Shown here: one piece after another, positions 48,552 through 57,812 of the stretch
Position numbering within the stretch: position 1 is the first letter of the stretch
Layout: every line of letters begins with the position of its first letter
Source of the DNA: Deinococcus arcticus
GTDB taxonomy: Bacteria > Deinococcota > Deinococci > Deinococcales > Deinococcaceae
Length of the DNA stretch: 64,000 nt
Direction: 5' to 3'
NCBI RefSeq assembly: GCF_003028415.1
Contig: NZ_PYSV01000010.1
Coordinates: 62,001 to 126,000 of the forward strand
Position numbers and translations under genes: made by a program
The notes under the pieces: generated by a model
Database searches by the model: none
What the model was told of the DNA's origin: nothing
The model's input: the letters and a program-made list of their open reading frames with translations, nothing else

Positions 48552-48931
48552 GTGAGGCGCCTGAGCCCGCCGCCCGGCTGCGGGTGATTGCCAACGCCCG
48601 CCCGGACCTGAGCACCCTGGTGGAGCATGTGCTGCACCTGCCTCCCCTGTGCCCGGCCACCGGCAACCCGGGCCCCGGCAGCACCCTGGCCCTGCGCTAC
48701 GAGGCGGGCCCGGGGCTGCTGGAACTGTTCAGCCTGGACAGCTACATAGACGCCTTTGTGGGGCACCCCGTGGTGCGCGACATGGAATTTTTCGTGCAGA
48801 CCGTGGCCCAGGACGCGGCCAACGCGCTGGGCCAGCCGGTCACGGCCCACGCCGACGTGGCCTTTAAGGGCCTGCGCCAGGGCCAGCGGGTGACCGTAAC
48901 CGCCGCGCCGCAGGATAAAGCCAGCCGCTAA
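48548..48931 (+). CDS. QueF-like T-fold protein
   Basis: 127 residues, GTG start inside the transporter's stop (GTGA). It resembles the unimodular QueF nitrile reductase: LPPLCPATGNPGPG aligns with the LCPxTGQPD motif that carries the catalytic Cys (here C35), and LLELFSLDSYIDAFVGH aligns with the E-x-K-S-x-K-x-Y NADPH motif. However, both lysines of that motif are missing and the catalytic Asp after TGQP is not evident. It may be a diverged preQ0-processing enzyme, a binding protein, or an amidinotransferase-type relative rather than a true reductase. Confidence 0.65.
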   Translation: MSEAPEPAARLRVIANARPDLSTLVEHVLHLPPLCPATGNPGPGSTLALRYEAGPGLLELFSLDSYIDAFVGHPVVRDMEFFVQTVAQDAANALGQPVTAHADVAFKGLRQGQRVTVTAAPQDKASR

Positions 48932-48955
48932 AGCCCGGCCCCTGTGGCCTGTCAC

Positions 48956-48987
48956 GCGCCGGACGCCTTGAAGAGGGTGTCCGGCGC
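48956..48987. terminator. 12-bp hairpin between convergent genes
   Basis: GCGCCGGACGCC, 8-nt loop, GGTGTCCGGCGC (one G-T pair). It lies between the QueF-like stop and the GH31 stop; no T-run. Confidence 0.55.
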
Positions 48988-48993
48988 CCTGGT

Positions 48994-51459
48994 TTAGCGG
49001 TCCTCAACCTCCAGGGCGTCGGGGTCGGGGCCGCTCTCCTCGTCTTCATCAAGTTCTAGGGTGACGGCCGACCAGCGCGCCGGGAGGGTCAGGGACAGCA
49101 CGCCGTCCTCGTAGGTGTAGTTGACGGCACCCTCGGCGCGGCGCACATGCCCCAGGCCCGCCACACGCAGGGTCACGCGCGGTTCGGGGAAGCTCTCGCC
49201 CTCCACCTCGCGGCGAATCAGCACCTGCGTGCCGTGGCGCTCGCCCAGCAGCCGGGTCATCCGGCCGCGCACCGGGCCGTCGCCGCCGTCCTCGTACAGC
49301 TGGCCCACGAAGCCGTGGGGCCCGGCGTGGACCAGCCATGTCAGGTCTGCCCAGCGCGCGGTGGTGGTGTGCGGGGCCCCCTGGGTCAGGGCCAGCGCCT
49401 CGCCCGCGCGCAGGTACAGAGGCAGCGTGTCCAGCGGCGCGGGCGCAGTAACAAACCGCTCGCCCCCGTGGATGGCCCCGAAGCGGCCCAGGTTGAACAC
49501 CTCGGCCCAGCGGCCCGCTGGCAGGTACACCTGGCGCCGGCGCCCGCCGCTGCGCAGCACCGGGGCCACCAGCAGGCCCTCGCCCAGCAGGTACTGGCTG
49601 TCCTCGCGCAGCGCGTCCTCGTCGCCGGGGAAGTGCAGGGCCAGCGGGCGCAGCAGCGGCAGCCCGGTGCGGGTGGCCGCGTGCGCCAGGGTGTACAGGT
49701 GCGGCAGCAGCCGGTAACGCAGGTTCAGCGCCGCGCCCACCAGCGCCGTGTAGGGCTCGCCAAAGCGCCAGGGTTCCTGGTCGGCGGTGCCCAGGGCCGC
49801 GTGGTTGCGCACGAAGGTATAGCCCAGCGCCGCCTGATACCAGCGCACCAGCAGTTCGCCCGTGCTGTCGCCGCCAAATCCGCCCACGTCGGCCCCCACG
49901 AACGGCACGCCGCTCAGGCCCAGGCCGCCCAGCATGGGCAGACTGAGGGCCAGATGCCCCCAGCTGGCCGCGTTATCGCCGGTCCACACCGCCGCCGAAC
50001 GCTGAATGCCCGCAGAGCCCGCCCGCGTGAGAATCCAGGGCCGGATGCCCGGACTGAAGCGGGCGTAACCGGCGCGGCTGGCCTCGTTCATGCCGTTGGC
50101 GTACACGTTATGCACTTCCAGGTGGGTGCGGGTGCCGTGCCGGGCGCCATAAGGCAGGGTCTTGCCCTCAGTGGGCTGCGGCTGGCGCAGGGAAAAGCAC
50201 GCGGGCTCGTTCATGTCGTTCCACTGGCCCTGGATGCCGGCCTCGGCCAGAAAGCGGTGATGGCCCGCCCACCACGCCACCACCTCGGGGCGGGTGAAGT
50301 CGGGGAAGACTGCCGGGTCCGGCCAGACCTCGCCTACCAGCACGTCGCCCCGGGCGGTGCGCACCAGATGGTCGCCGCGCACGGCTTCCTCGTAGACCTC
50401 GTAGCCCGCTTCCACCTTCACGCCCGGGTCCACGATGGGCACCAGTTTCACCCCCTGGCCCGCTGCCTCTTTGACCAGCGCCCGCAGGTCCGGGAAGTTC
50501 GCGCGGTTCACCGTCCAGACCTTGTAGGCGTCCATGTAGTCAATGTCCACGTACACGCTGTCCAGGGGCAGGCCGCGCTCGCGGTAGCCGGCAATCACGG
50601 CGCGCAGGTCGCCTTCGGTGCGGTAACCCCAGCGGCTCTGCGCGGCGCCCAGGGCCCACAGCGGCGGCATGGGGGCTGTGCCGGTCAGTTCCGCGTAGCG
50701 GCGCAGCACGTCGGCGGGGCGGGGCCCGGCGATCACGTACAGGTCCAGCTCTGGCCCCGCCGAGGCCACGCGCAGTTCATCCGGGTGCGTGCGCGCCACG
50801 TCCGCTTCCAGGCGCCAGGATTCATCCACGAACAGCCCGTGGGCGCGGCCCCCCTGCAGCACGGTGGTGAAGGGAATGGAGACGTACAGCGGATCGGTTT
50901 CCAGGTGGTGGGGAAAGCAGTCGGTGTTCCAGAAGGTCAGGTGCAGGCCGCGTTTGTCCAGCGGGCCCACCTTCTCGCCAAAGCCCAGGTACGCCGCGCC
51001 CTCGGGGGCCGTCAGGCTCAGGCGGGTGCGGCGCAGCTGCACCTGATCCGGCGAGAGCGCCGGGTGAGCGCGTGGGGGCTCGCCGGTCCAGGCCCGCGCC
51101 TCGGCCAGCACCCGCGCGCCGGGGCCGCTGCCACTGAGCACCTGCCACTCGCCCGTGCGGCGGTCCAGCTTCAGGCCCAGGCCCCCGCCAATGATCAGCA
51201 GGTCGTGGCCCTGTTCGCTGGCACTCAGGCTCACGCCCTCGGGCAGCCCGGGGCGCAGGGCAAAGCTAGTTTTGGGCGCGGGGCGGGGAAAGGACAGCGC
51301 ACTGGCGCGCGCTTCTGGCACCAGGCGCACACGCAGCACGCCCGGCAGCGGGGCCGAGACCAGCAGCAGGTCCGTCTCGCCCCACGCCCGCACCTGGGTG
51401 CCCTGCCGCCCCGGGGCGGGGGCGCCTCCCACTTCCACCGCAAATGAACTCAGGCGCAT
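48994..51459 (-). CDS. Alpha-glucosidase, glycoside hydrolase family 31
   Basis: 821 residues, typical GH31. N-terminal beta domain, then the barrel with LPLDSVYVDIDYMDAYKVWT, the nucleophile Asp in GIQGQWNDMNEPACF, acid/base region AAVWTGDNAASWGHLALSLPM and SGVPFVGADVGGFGG. C-terminal beta domains carry LPAGRWAEVFN and LYLRAGEALAL. No signal peptide, so it acts on oligosaccharides in the cytoplasm. It hydrolyses alpha-linked glucosides; the exact linkage is unknown. Stands alone on the minus strand. Confidence 0.95.
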   Translation of the reverse strand: MRLSSFAVEVGGAPAPGRQGTQVRAWGETDLLLVSAPLPGVLRVRLVPEARASALSFPRPAPKTSFALRPGLPEGVSLSASEQGHDLLIIGGGLGLKLDRRTGEWQVLSGSGPGARVLAEARAWTGEPPRAHPALSPDQVQLRRTRLSLTAPEGAAYLGFGEKVGPLDKRGLHLTFWNTDCFPHHLETDPLYVSIPFTTVLQGGRAHGLFVDESWRLEADVARTHPDELRVASAGPELDLYVIAGPRPADVLRRYAELTGTAPMPPLWALGAAQSRWGYRTEGDLRAVIAGYRERGLPLDSVYVDIDYMDAYKVWTVNRANFPDLRALVKEAAGQGVKLVPIVDPGVKVEAGYEVYEEAVRGDHLVRTARGDVLVGEVWPDPAVFPDFTRPEVVAWWAGHHRFLAEAGIQGQWNDMNEPACFSLRQPQPTEGKTLPYGARHGTRTHLEVHNVYANGMNEASRAGYARFSPGIRPWILTRAGSAGIQRSAAVWTGDNAASWGHLALSLPMLGGLGLSGVPFVGADVGGFGGDSTGELLVRWYQAALGYTFVRNHAALGTADQEPWRFGEPYTALVGAALNLRYRLLPHLYTLAHAATRTGLPLLRPLALHFPGDEDALREDSQYLLGEGLLVAPVLRSGGRRRQVYLPAGRWAEVFNLGRFGAIHGGERFVTAPAPLDTLPLYLRAGEALALTQGAPHTTTARWADLTWLVHAGPHGFVGQLYEDGGDGPVRGRMTRLLGERHGTQVLIRREVEGESFPEPRVTLRVAGLGHVRRAEGAVNYTYEDGVLSLTLPARWSAVTLELDEDEESGPDPDALEVEDR

Positions 51460-51480
51460 GGTTTCAGCGTACTCCCTGCG

Positions 51481-52230
51481 CTACCCCACCCCCAGAAATT
51501 CCACCTGCACGCCGCTTTCATCGGCCGCGCGCCGGGCGCCCTGCAGCAGGGCCTGGGCCCCGGGGCGCAGGGCGCGTTCGGGGCGCTGCCACAGGGCCTG
51601 GGCCACCTTGCTGGCCCGGCGCACCACCAGGACCTCGCCCGGCAGGGCCAGCCCCACCGCCGCCAGCAGCGCCTGGGCACTGGGCGGCACCTCCGAGGCA
51701 AAGTCCAGCGGCACGTGGGCCGTCACGCGCTCGCCGGGGCGGCGCAGGCTCACGCGGGCCTCGTCGCCGGCGGCGCGCTGCTCGATCAGTACGTCGGAGC
51801 GGGTTTCGGTCAGGCCAGGGGTGCCCAGGCCACGCCGGGCGTCGTTGGCCAGCAGGTGCGCGGCCTGCATGTGGCGCCGGGTGCGGGGGGCGTAGCGCAC
51901 GCGCAGGTCCACGCCGCGCACCTCGGCCTCCTCGCGGACCTCGCGGGCGGCCTCCGAGAGAAATTCCGGACCCCGGCCCCGCCCCACCGAGGCAATGACC
52001 GCCTCGTTGTCGGTGTGCACGGTCAGGGGCTGCCCCGGGGGCGCGGCGCGCACCGCCTCCAGAACCGCGCGCACCTCGGCGGCGTTGTTGTCCGGCGCGC
52101 GCAGCTGGCCCTGCACCCGGGCCGGCAGCGCGCCCGGCACGATCAGGATCAGGCCCCAGCCGCCGATCCCGCTCAGCCCCTCTTCCGTGGGCACCTCGTG
52201 CCAGCTTGCATCCACAAACGCCTGATTCAC
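51481..52230 (-). CDS. RNase HI-like protein with extra C-terminal domain
   Basis: 249 residues. The N-terminal half (1-135) has the RNase H fold with a full acidic set: D7 (MNQAFVDASW), E52 (NNAAEVRAVLEAV), D74 (VHTDNEAVIA) and D130 (HLLANDARRG). The C-terminal half (about 140-249) has no motif I recognise and contains a second alpha/beta region ending VQVEFLGVG. It may remove RNA from RNA-DNA hybrids. It ends 22 bp before the GH31 start on the same strand. Confidence 0.75.
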   Translation of the reverse strand: MNQAFVDASWHEVPTEEGLSGIGGWGLILIVPGALPARVQGQLRAPDNNAAEVRAVLEAVRAAPPGQPLTVHTDNEAVIASVGRGRGPEFLSEAAREVREEAEVRGVDLRVRYAPRTRRHMQAAHLLANDARRGLGTPGLTETRSDVLIEQRAAGDEARVSLRRPGERVTAHVPLDFASEVPPSAQALLAAVGLALPGEVLVVRRASKVAQALWQRPERALRPGAQALLQGARRAADESGVQVEFLGVG

Positions 52231-52560
52231 GCTGCTTTCTACCTCTCAGTCTCAGATGGAACTCGGGTGCGCCGAGGGCGAGGGGCGAGCAAACACCAGC
52301 AGGGCCAGACCGCCGGCGATGGACAAGCATCTGTGCGCCTTTCCAAGATGCTGTGGAAGCACAGGAGGCCCGGATCAGAGGCGCCCGGCGGACTGCGCCT
52401 ATTCTTTCCCGCCAGTGGCCCCGCGCGCCCTATGGCTTTCTTGATGCCGGGGGGCGGCCTCTGGCCTGCAGCGTCTATCAGAGCGCACGCCGGGCCCCGC
52501 GCGCATCGGCCAGGTGGTTTAGGCCAGCGGCCCGGGCGCCGAATGGGGAATACTGCCCTC
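52231..52560. promoter_or_regulatory. 330-bp region between divergent genes with pyrE -10 element
   Basis: AATACT (52549-52554) lies 6 nt before the pyrE ATG, giving a leaderless message. I saw no attenuator hairpin with T-run and no other gene in this stretch. Confidence 0.5.
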
Positions 52561-53121
52561 ATGAACGTTCTTGAGCTGTATCAGCAGGCCGGCGCCTACC
52601 ACGAGGGTCACTTTCTGCTGGCCAGCGGGCGCCACAGCCCCAAGTTCCTGCAAAGCACCACCGTGCTGCAGCACCCCCAGTACACCGAGCAGATTGGGCG
52701 GGCACTGGCGCAGGCGGTCAGGGACGCCGGGATTCAGGCCCAGTTCATCATTGGTCCGGCGATGGGCGGGGTGGTGCTGGCCTACGAAACGGCCCGCCAC
52801 TATGGCACCCGCGCCCTCTTTGCCGAGAAAGACGGGCAGGGCGGCATGAAGATCCGGGAAGCCTTTACGGTGGCGCCCGGGGAGACCTTTGTGGCGGTGG
52901 AGGACGTGCTGACCACGGGCGGCAGTGTGTTGAAGGCCGTGCGGGCGGCGGAGGCGGCGGGGGGGCGGTGCGTGGGGATTGCCTGCATCGTGGACCGGCG
53001 CAAAGAGGGAGGCGAACTGGGGGGGTATCCGCTGGTGGCGCTGACGCGGCTGGTGTTTGACACGTATGCGCCGGATGAGGTGCCGGCGTGGCTGGCAGCG
53101 ATTCCGCTGCAGGAGATTTGA
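52561..53121 (+). CDS. pyrE: Orotate phosphoribosyltransferase
   Basis: 186 residues. Converts orotate and PRPP to OMP in pyrimidine synthesis. LYQQAGAYHEGHFLLASGRHSPKFLQ at the start is the Thermus/Deinococcus-type PyrE opening; IIGPAMGGVVLAYETARHYGTRALFAEKD follows; the PRPP loop is FVAVEDVLTTGGSVLKAV. It is not clustered with other pyr genes. Leaderless start at 52561. Confidence 0.95.
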   Translation: MNVLELYQQAGAYHEGHFLLASGRHSPKFLQSTTVLQHPQYTEQIGRALAQAVRDAGIQAQFIIGPAMGGVVLAYETARHYGTRALFAEKDGQGGMKIREAFTVAPGETFVAVEDVLTTGGSVLKAVRAAEAAGGRCVGIACIVDRRKEGGELGGYPLVALTRLVFDTYAPDEVPAWLAAIPLQEI

Positions 53122-53150
53122 GGGGGGTGAGGGTGGGGCTTGCGGGCTGG

Positions 53151-53395
53151 CCCCACCCCCCCAGCCCGCCTACCCCGGAGGGGCAGGGGGGAGCGACGTT
53201 AGCACTGGGCAAGAGTTTTTACTGGTGTTGGCTGGGGTTGCTCGACCAAGGGACGTGTCCGGCTCCGACGCCATCTTCCGCCCCACCGCAATGGCCCGCG
53301 CGCTGCGCGCACGACGGCCTCGTCTGGACCCGGGCGGTGAAGGAGCACTGGCAACTTGGTGCGGCCCGGCAGGTTCTACTTTCAACTTCAAAACA
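53151..53395 (+). repeat. Y-family repeat, copy 1
   Basis: About 245 bp beginning CCCCACCCCCCCAGCCC. It contains 'ggctggggttgctc', 'ccatcttccgcc' and the inverted motif GCGCGCTGCGCGCACGACGG. It closely matches 57292-57550 in the same orientation and 57610-57791 inverted. The remaining bases 53396-53496 hold nothing recognisable. Confidence 0.85.
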
Positions 53396-53496
53396 CAAAG
53401 GCAGGAGGCGAGGGACGTGTTGGCCCTCGCCTCCTGCTGTCTCTACGCCCTACTCCCGTCTTTCCCTACACCTCACAACCCACGTCTCACCCCCCT

Positions 53497-55296
53497 TTAC
53501 TCCCCTTCCTCCGCCCACAGTGCCCGCATCTCCTGGCTGCGCTCCAGCAGCTGTGGCAGGGTGCCCTCGTCGGTCACGCGGCCGGCTTGCAGCAGCAGAA
53601 TGCGGTCGGCGCGCAGCAGGGCGGCGCGGCGGTGGCTGACCACCAGACAGGTGGCGTCGGTGGTGCTCAAGCCCTGCCACAGCTGGGCTTCGGTGCGGGC
53701 GTCCAGGGCGCTGGAGACGTCGTCAAACACCAGCAGATCGGCGGGGCGGGCCAGCATGCGGGCCACGGCCGCGCGCTGAATCTGGCCGCCGGACAGTTTG
53801 ACGCCGCGCGCGCCCACCGGGGTATCCAGGCCGCTGTGCAGCGCCCCCAGGTCCGCTTCCAGCACCGCCAGCTGCACCGCGCGCTCCAGGTGGGCAGGGT
53901 CAGCGCCACTGGTGATGTTCTCGGCCAGGGTGTCGGAAAACAGGTTGGGCAGCTGGGCTGTGTAGGCGCTGCGGGGCGGCACCAAGAAGGTGGCAGGGTC
54001 CTCCACGGCCTCACCGTTCCAGAACACCTGCCCGCCCTGCACCGGAATCAGGCCCAGCACGGCGCGCAGCAGGGTGGTCTTGCCGCTGCCAATGCGGCCA
54101 GTCACCACCACAAATTCGCCGCGGCGCAGGGTGAAACTGGCGTCCTGAATGCCCAGCCCGCCCGGGTGGGTGGCGGTGAGGTGCTGCACCCGCAGCTCCT
54201 GCAGCGGCTGGGCCGCCGGGGCCGGGGGTGCGGGCGGCGGGTCGCCCTGCAGGTACACCGCGTGGTGCGCCACGATGGTGGTGTCCGGGGCGTCTTGCAG
54301 GAGGCGGGTCATGCGGTCGTAGCTGACCCCGGTGCGGCGGTGGCGGGCAATGGCGTCGCCAAAAAAGCCCATGGAGCCGGTCAGGCGCGGCAGCAGGCCG
54401 ATAAACAGCACAAAGTCTTCAATGCCCAGGGCGCCGCCGCGCACCTTGTTGGCGCCCAGCAGCAGCACCAGCCCCACGGCGAGGTTCACCATGTTGGTGT
54501 TCACGCCCCGGATCAGTTCGGTCAGCAGCACGTCGCGCAGGGCGGCGTGGCGCCGCGTCTCGCCCAGGGCGCGCAGGTGCGTGACCATGCTGCCTTCCTG
54601 GGCGGCCAGCTTCACGGCGCTCACCGCGCCAAAGGTCTCCCCGATAAAGTCGGTCACGCGGGCGGTGGCCTCGCGCATGCGGCGGCGGTAGCTGCGGATG
54701 GTGGGCGACAGGCGCTGCACGAACAGCACCATCAGCAGCAGCGGCGCGCAGACCAGCAGGGTAATCAGCGGGTCCACCCGGGCCATCAGGGTGATCGCCA
54801 CCACCGAGTACAGCACGAAGCCCGCACCGTCCACCCAGACCTCGGTATAGCCGGCCACATCGTCCACATCGTCGCGGAAGCGGCTGACTGCCTCGGCGGG
54901 GGTGTCGGGCAGGCGGCGGCTGCGCCGGGCGGTCAGCAGGTAGCCCAGCAGGTTGCGCCGCACCAGGGCGTCAAGCGTGTACCACAGTTCAATCCAGGCG
55001 CGAAACGCCCCATAGAAAATGCCAAAGCGGCTCAGGCGCACGAAGGCAAACCAGCCCAGGGCCACCCAGGCGGCGGCAACCGCCGGGTCCAGGCGTTGCC
55101 CGGCGCTCTGCAGCTCATCGGCCCGTTCCAGCGCGCCGAAGATGCCACTGACCGCCAGGGTCAGCAGCGCGGGCGAGGCGTGCACCATGCTCCACATCAG
55201 CAGATTGAAGGCGAACAGGCCGGGGCGGTACTTGAACAGCTCTCTGGACAGCGCGAAGGTGCGTTCGGTGGGTGGGGGCAGGGGAGTGGTGGTCAT
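53497..55296 (-). CDS. ABC exporter half-transporter, degenerate-ATP-site subunit
   Basis: 599 residues from the ATG at 55296 (GGAG upstream). Six-helix exporter domain (about 20-310), then a nucleotide-binding domain: Walker A GRIGSGKTT, intact signature LSGGQIQRAAVARML, Walker B LLVFDDVSSALD in which the catalytic Glu is replaced by Asp, and switch VVSHRRAA. In heterodimeric exporters (TM287/288, TmrAB) one partner carries just this Asp. The partner gene lies upstream on the same strand, 103 bp away. Exports an unknown compound, perhaps a drug or lipid. Confidence 0.92.
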   Translation of the reverse strand: MTTTPLPPPTERTFALSRELFKYRPGLFAFNLLMWSMVHASPALLTLAVSGIFGALERADELQSAGQRLDPAVAAAWVALGWFAFVRLSRFGIFYGAFRAWIELWYTLDALVRRNLLGYLLTARRSRRLPDTPAEAVSRFRDDVDDVAGYTEVWVDGAGFVLYSVVAITLMARVDPLITLLVCAPLLLMVLFVQRLSPTIRSYRRRMREATARVTDFIGETFGAVSAVKLAAQEGSMVTHLRALGETRRHAALRDVLLTELIRGVNTNMVNLAVGLVLLLGANKVRGGALGIEDFVLFIGLLPRLTGSMGFFGDAIARHRRTGVSYDRMTRLLQDAPDTTIVAHHAVYLQGDPPPAPPAPAAQPLQELRVQHLTATHPGGLGIQDASFTLRRGEFVVVTGRIGSGKTTLLRAVLGLIPVQGGQVFWNGEAVEDPATFLVPPRSAYTAQLPNLFSDTLAENITSGADPAHLERAVQLAVLEADLGALHSGLDTPVGARGVKLSGGQIQRAAVARMLARPADLLVFDDVSSALDARTEAQLWQGLSTTDATCLVVSHRRAALLRADRILLLQAGRVTDEGTLPQLLERSQEMRALWAEEGE

Positions 55297-55399
55297 GCGG
55301 GGGCTCCATATGGGTGTGGGTTGTCGGTGGTGGGGTGTAGGGCCGGCGGCAGAGCGCCGTGTGGTTCCCACAGCCCACAACCCACGGCCCACATCCCCC

Positions 55400-57196
55400 T
55401 CATGCCAGCACCCCTTCGCCCTCATCCAGCACGCCTGCGCGCAGCAGCGCGGCGTAGTGGCTGTTCGGGTCATGGGCCAGGGCGTCCCGGGCGCCGTGTT
55501 CCAGAATCTGGCCGTCGCCCAGCACCAGAATGCGGTCGGCGCGCGCCACGGTGTCCAGGCGGTGGGCAATGATGATGGCGGTGCGCCCGGACAGCAGCCG
55601 GGTCATGGCGGCGGTCAGCAGGGCCTCGGTGGCGGGGTCCAGGCGACTGCTGGGCTCGTCCAGAATGATCAGGCTGGGGTCGCGCAGCAGCACACGGGCA
55701 AAGGCCAGCAACTGCGCCTCGCCCGCCGAGAGACTGCCGGTGGGCAGGGGCGTGCGCACGCCGCTTTCCAGGCGCGCCAGCCACGGGCCCAGACCCACCT
55801 CACGCAGCGCAGCTTCCACCGCCGCGTCACTGACCTCCGGGTCAAAGAAACTCAGGTTGTCGCGCACGCTGGCCTGAAACAGCTGCACGTCCTGGGTCAC
55901 CACCGCCACGCGGCGGCGCAAGTCGTGCAGGGGCGTGTGGGTCACGTTCACCCCGCCCAGGCGGATCTCGCCCTGGGTGGCGTCGTACAGGCGGGCGATC
56001 AGGCGCGTGAGGGTGGTCTTGCCGCTGCCCGTGCGGCCCAGCAACCCCAGGGTCTGCCCGGCAGGCAGGTGAAACGACACCCCGCGCAGCACCGGCTGGG
56101 CGGCCGGGTCTTCCGGGGCATAGGAAAAGGTGACGTGGTCAAAGTCCAGTGCCAGCGGCCCGGGGGGCAGCGGCGCCGGGCCGCCCAGCACGGCACTCTT
56201 CAGGGCCAGCAGTTCAGACACGCGCCCCAGGCTGGCCCCGGCTTTTTGCAGGTCCTGCAACTGCTGGGTGAGCTGGTCAATGGGTTCTTCCACCAGGGTC
56301 ATGTACTGGTACATCAGAAAGGCGGTGCCCAATGAGATGGCCCCGGCGGCGTACAGGCCCACGGCGGCGGTCAGCACGCCCACATAGCCAATGGCAAAGA
56401 GCAGCATGCTCAGCTGCCACACCACGCTCCGGCGCCGCCACGAGGTCACGGAGCGGGTGAAGAAGCTGCGCTGCGTCTGCAGGAAGCGCCGCAGGTGGTG
56501 CTCCCCGGCCCCCAGACTGCGAATGTCGTCCAGGCCCGAGAGGCGCTCTTCCACAAACCCGAACAGCCGGGCGCTGGCCTCGCGCTCCAGACGCGTGGGC
56601 TCCACGCCCAGCTTGCGCACGCGGTTCATGGCGCCCAGCGTGACCAGCGTAAAGAGGGTCACCCCCAGGCCCACCCGCCAGTCCTCGCGGAAGAACATGA
56701 CCAGGGCGCCCGTCAGCAGCAGCGCCGCGCCGAACACCCGCACCGCAAACTGCGAGAAGAAGTTGCTCAGGGCGGTCACGTCACCGTCAATGCGCTCGAT
56801 CATCTCGCCGGGGGTGCGTTCCTTGTGCTCGCGCATGTCCAGCGACAGCAGGTGTGCCATCAGATCGGCGCGCAGGCGGTTGGTGGCGGTCCAGCCCACC
56901 CGGGCGCCCACATAGGTGGCCCCGGCCGTCATGAGCTGCACGCCCACGGCCAGCGCGATGTACAGCCCGGCCAGCCCCACCAGCAGGCTCACGTCGGCCC
57001 CGGCGCCCAGTTTGGCGCTGTCCACAAAGCGCCGCAGCAACTGGGGCAGCAGCAGGTTCAGGGCGGTGCCGGTCAGCAGCAGGGCGGCCAGGGTAACCAC
57101 CTGCCACTTCAAAGGCCCCAGGTAGGTGCCCAGCACGGCCAGGGCGCTTCTGGGCCGTTCGGGTGGGGGCGAGGAGTCGGGGGAAGGCGGGGTCAT
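55400..57196 (-). CDS. ABC exporter half-transporter, catalytic-ATP-site subunit
   Basis: 598 residues. Six-helix exporter domain (about 30-330) with the coupling segment TPGEMIERIDGDVTALSNFF. Nucleotide-binding domain: Walker A GRTGSGKTT, Walker B LIILDEPSSRLDP with catalytic Glu, switch IIAHRLDT, but a changed signature LSAGEAQLLAFAR instead of LSGGQ. Together with the Asp in the partner's Walker B this creates one degenerate and one active ATP site. First gene of the pair. The gap between the genes has a GTGGGTTGT/ACAACCCAC inverted repeat. Confidence 0.92.
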   Translation of the reverse strand: MTPPSPDSSPPPERPRSALAVLGTYLGPLKWQVVTLAALLLTGTALNLLLPQLLRRFVDSAKLGAGADVSLLVGLAGLYIALAVGVQLMTAGATYVGARVGWTATNRLRADLMAHLLSLDMREHKERTPGEMIERIDGDVTALSNFFSQFAVRVFGAALLLTGALVMFFREDWRVGLGVTLFTLVTLGAMNRVRKLGVEPTRLEREASARLFGFVEERLSGLDDIRSLGAGEHHLRRFLQTQRSFFTRSVTSWRRRSVVWQLSMLLFAIGYVGVLTAAVGLYAAGAISLGTAFLMYQYMTLVEEPIDQLTQQLQDLQKAGASLGRVSELLALKSAVLGGPAPLPPGPLALDFDHVTFSYAPEDPAAQPVLRGVSFHLPAGQTLGLLGRTGSGKTTLTRLIARLYDATQGEIRLGGVNVTHTPLHDLRRRVAVVTQDVQLFQASVRDNLSFFDPEVSDAAVEAALREVGLGPWLARLESGVRTPLPTGSLSAGEAQLLAFARVLLRDPSLIILDEPSSRLDPATEALLTAAMTRLLSGRTAIIIAHRLDTVARADRILVLGDGQILEHGARDALAHDPNSHYAALLRAGVLDEGEGVLA

Positions 57197-57291
57197 GAGG
57201 TCAGGCTAGGGGGCAGGGGGTGGGGGGCGCATCTGCCGAGTGGCGCATGGGGGGAGTTGGGGGGTGGTTTGTGGTGACGGTTGCTGCCTTG

Positions 57292-57550
57292 CCCCACCCC
57301 CCCAGCCCCCCATCCCCAGACTCGCAGAGCTGCGCAGCAGAGGGGACGGGGGGAGCGGCGCTGCGCTAGGCAAGAGTTTCGACTGAAGTCGGCTGGGGTT
57401 GCTCAACCAAGTGACGTGTCCGGCTTCGACGCCATCCTGCCGTCCAGCGTAATGGCCCGCGCGCTGCGCGCACGACGGCCTCGTCTGGACCCGGGCCGTG
57501 GTGGGGCAAGAAGGCTTGGTGCGGCCCAGAGGGTTCTCCTTTGAACAACA
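57292..57550 (+). repeat. Y-family repeat, copy 2
   Basis: About 259 bp, same orientation as copy 1, so the two enclose the ABC exporter pair as direct repeats. Shares 'ggcaagagtttcgac', 'ggctggggttgctcaacca', 'gacgtgtccggct' and the GCGCGCTGCGCGCACGACGG core. Confidence 0.88.
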
Positions 57551-57609
57551 CAACAGCCAATAGCCGAAGCTGCCCTTAATCGTGTCTTAAGCACCCCTGC
57601 CCTGAGCCT

Positions 57610-57791
57610 CTACAGGGCCAGCAACGGAAGCCGTCGTGCGCGCAGCGCACGGGCGTACGGTGATGGGCGGAGAAAGGCGACGGCGTACATCGCGGGGCGA
57701 AGCCGGGCCACCCCACACCGTCAGTCAACGGCCGAGCGCAGCGGAAAACTCCCCCCTGCTCCTCTGGGGGAGGGGGGCTGGGGGGGTGGGG
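57610..57791 (-). repeat. Y-family repeat, copy 3 (inverted, diverged)
   Basis: On the minus strand it begins GCCCCACCCCCCCAGCC and ends with CCGTGCGCTGCGCGCACGACGG, the same order as copies 1 and 2 but diverged and shorter. It faces copy 2, making an imperfect inverted pair over 57292-57791. No gene lies in 57197-57812. Confidence 0.7.
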
Positions 57792-57812
57792 CAACGCCAG
57801 GGAGCGCCGCCC

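Noticed and set aside
52231..52560. tRNA or small RNA gene before pyrE
   Set aside because: No cloverleaf or T-loop sequence, no terminator; nothing beyond the -10 element.
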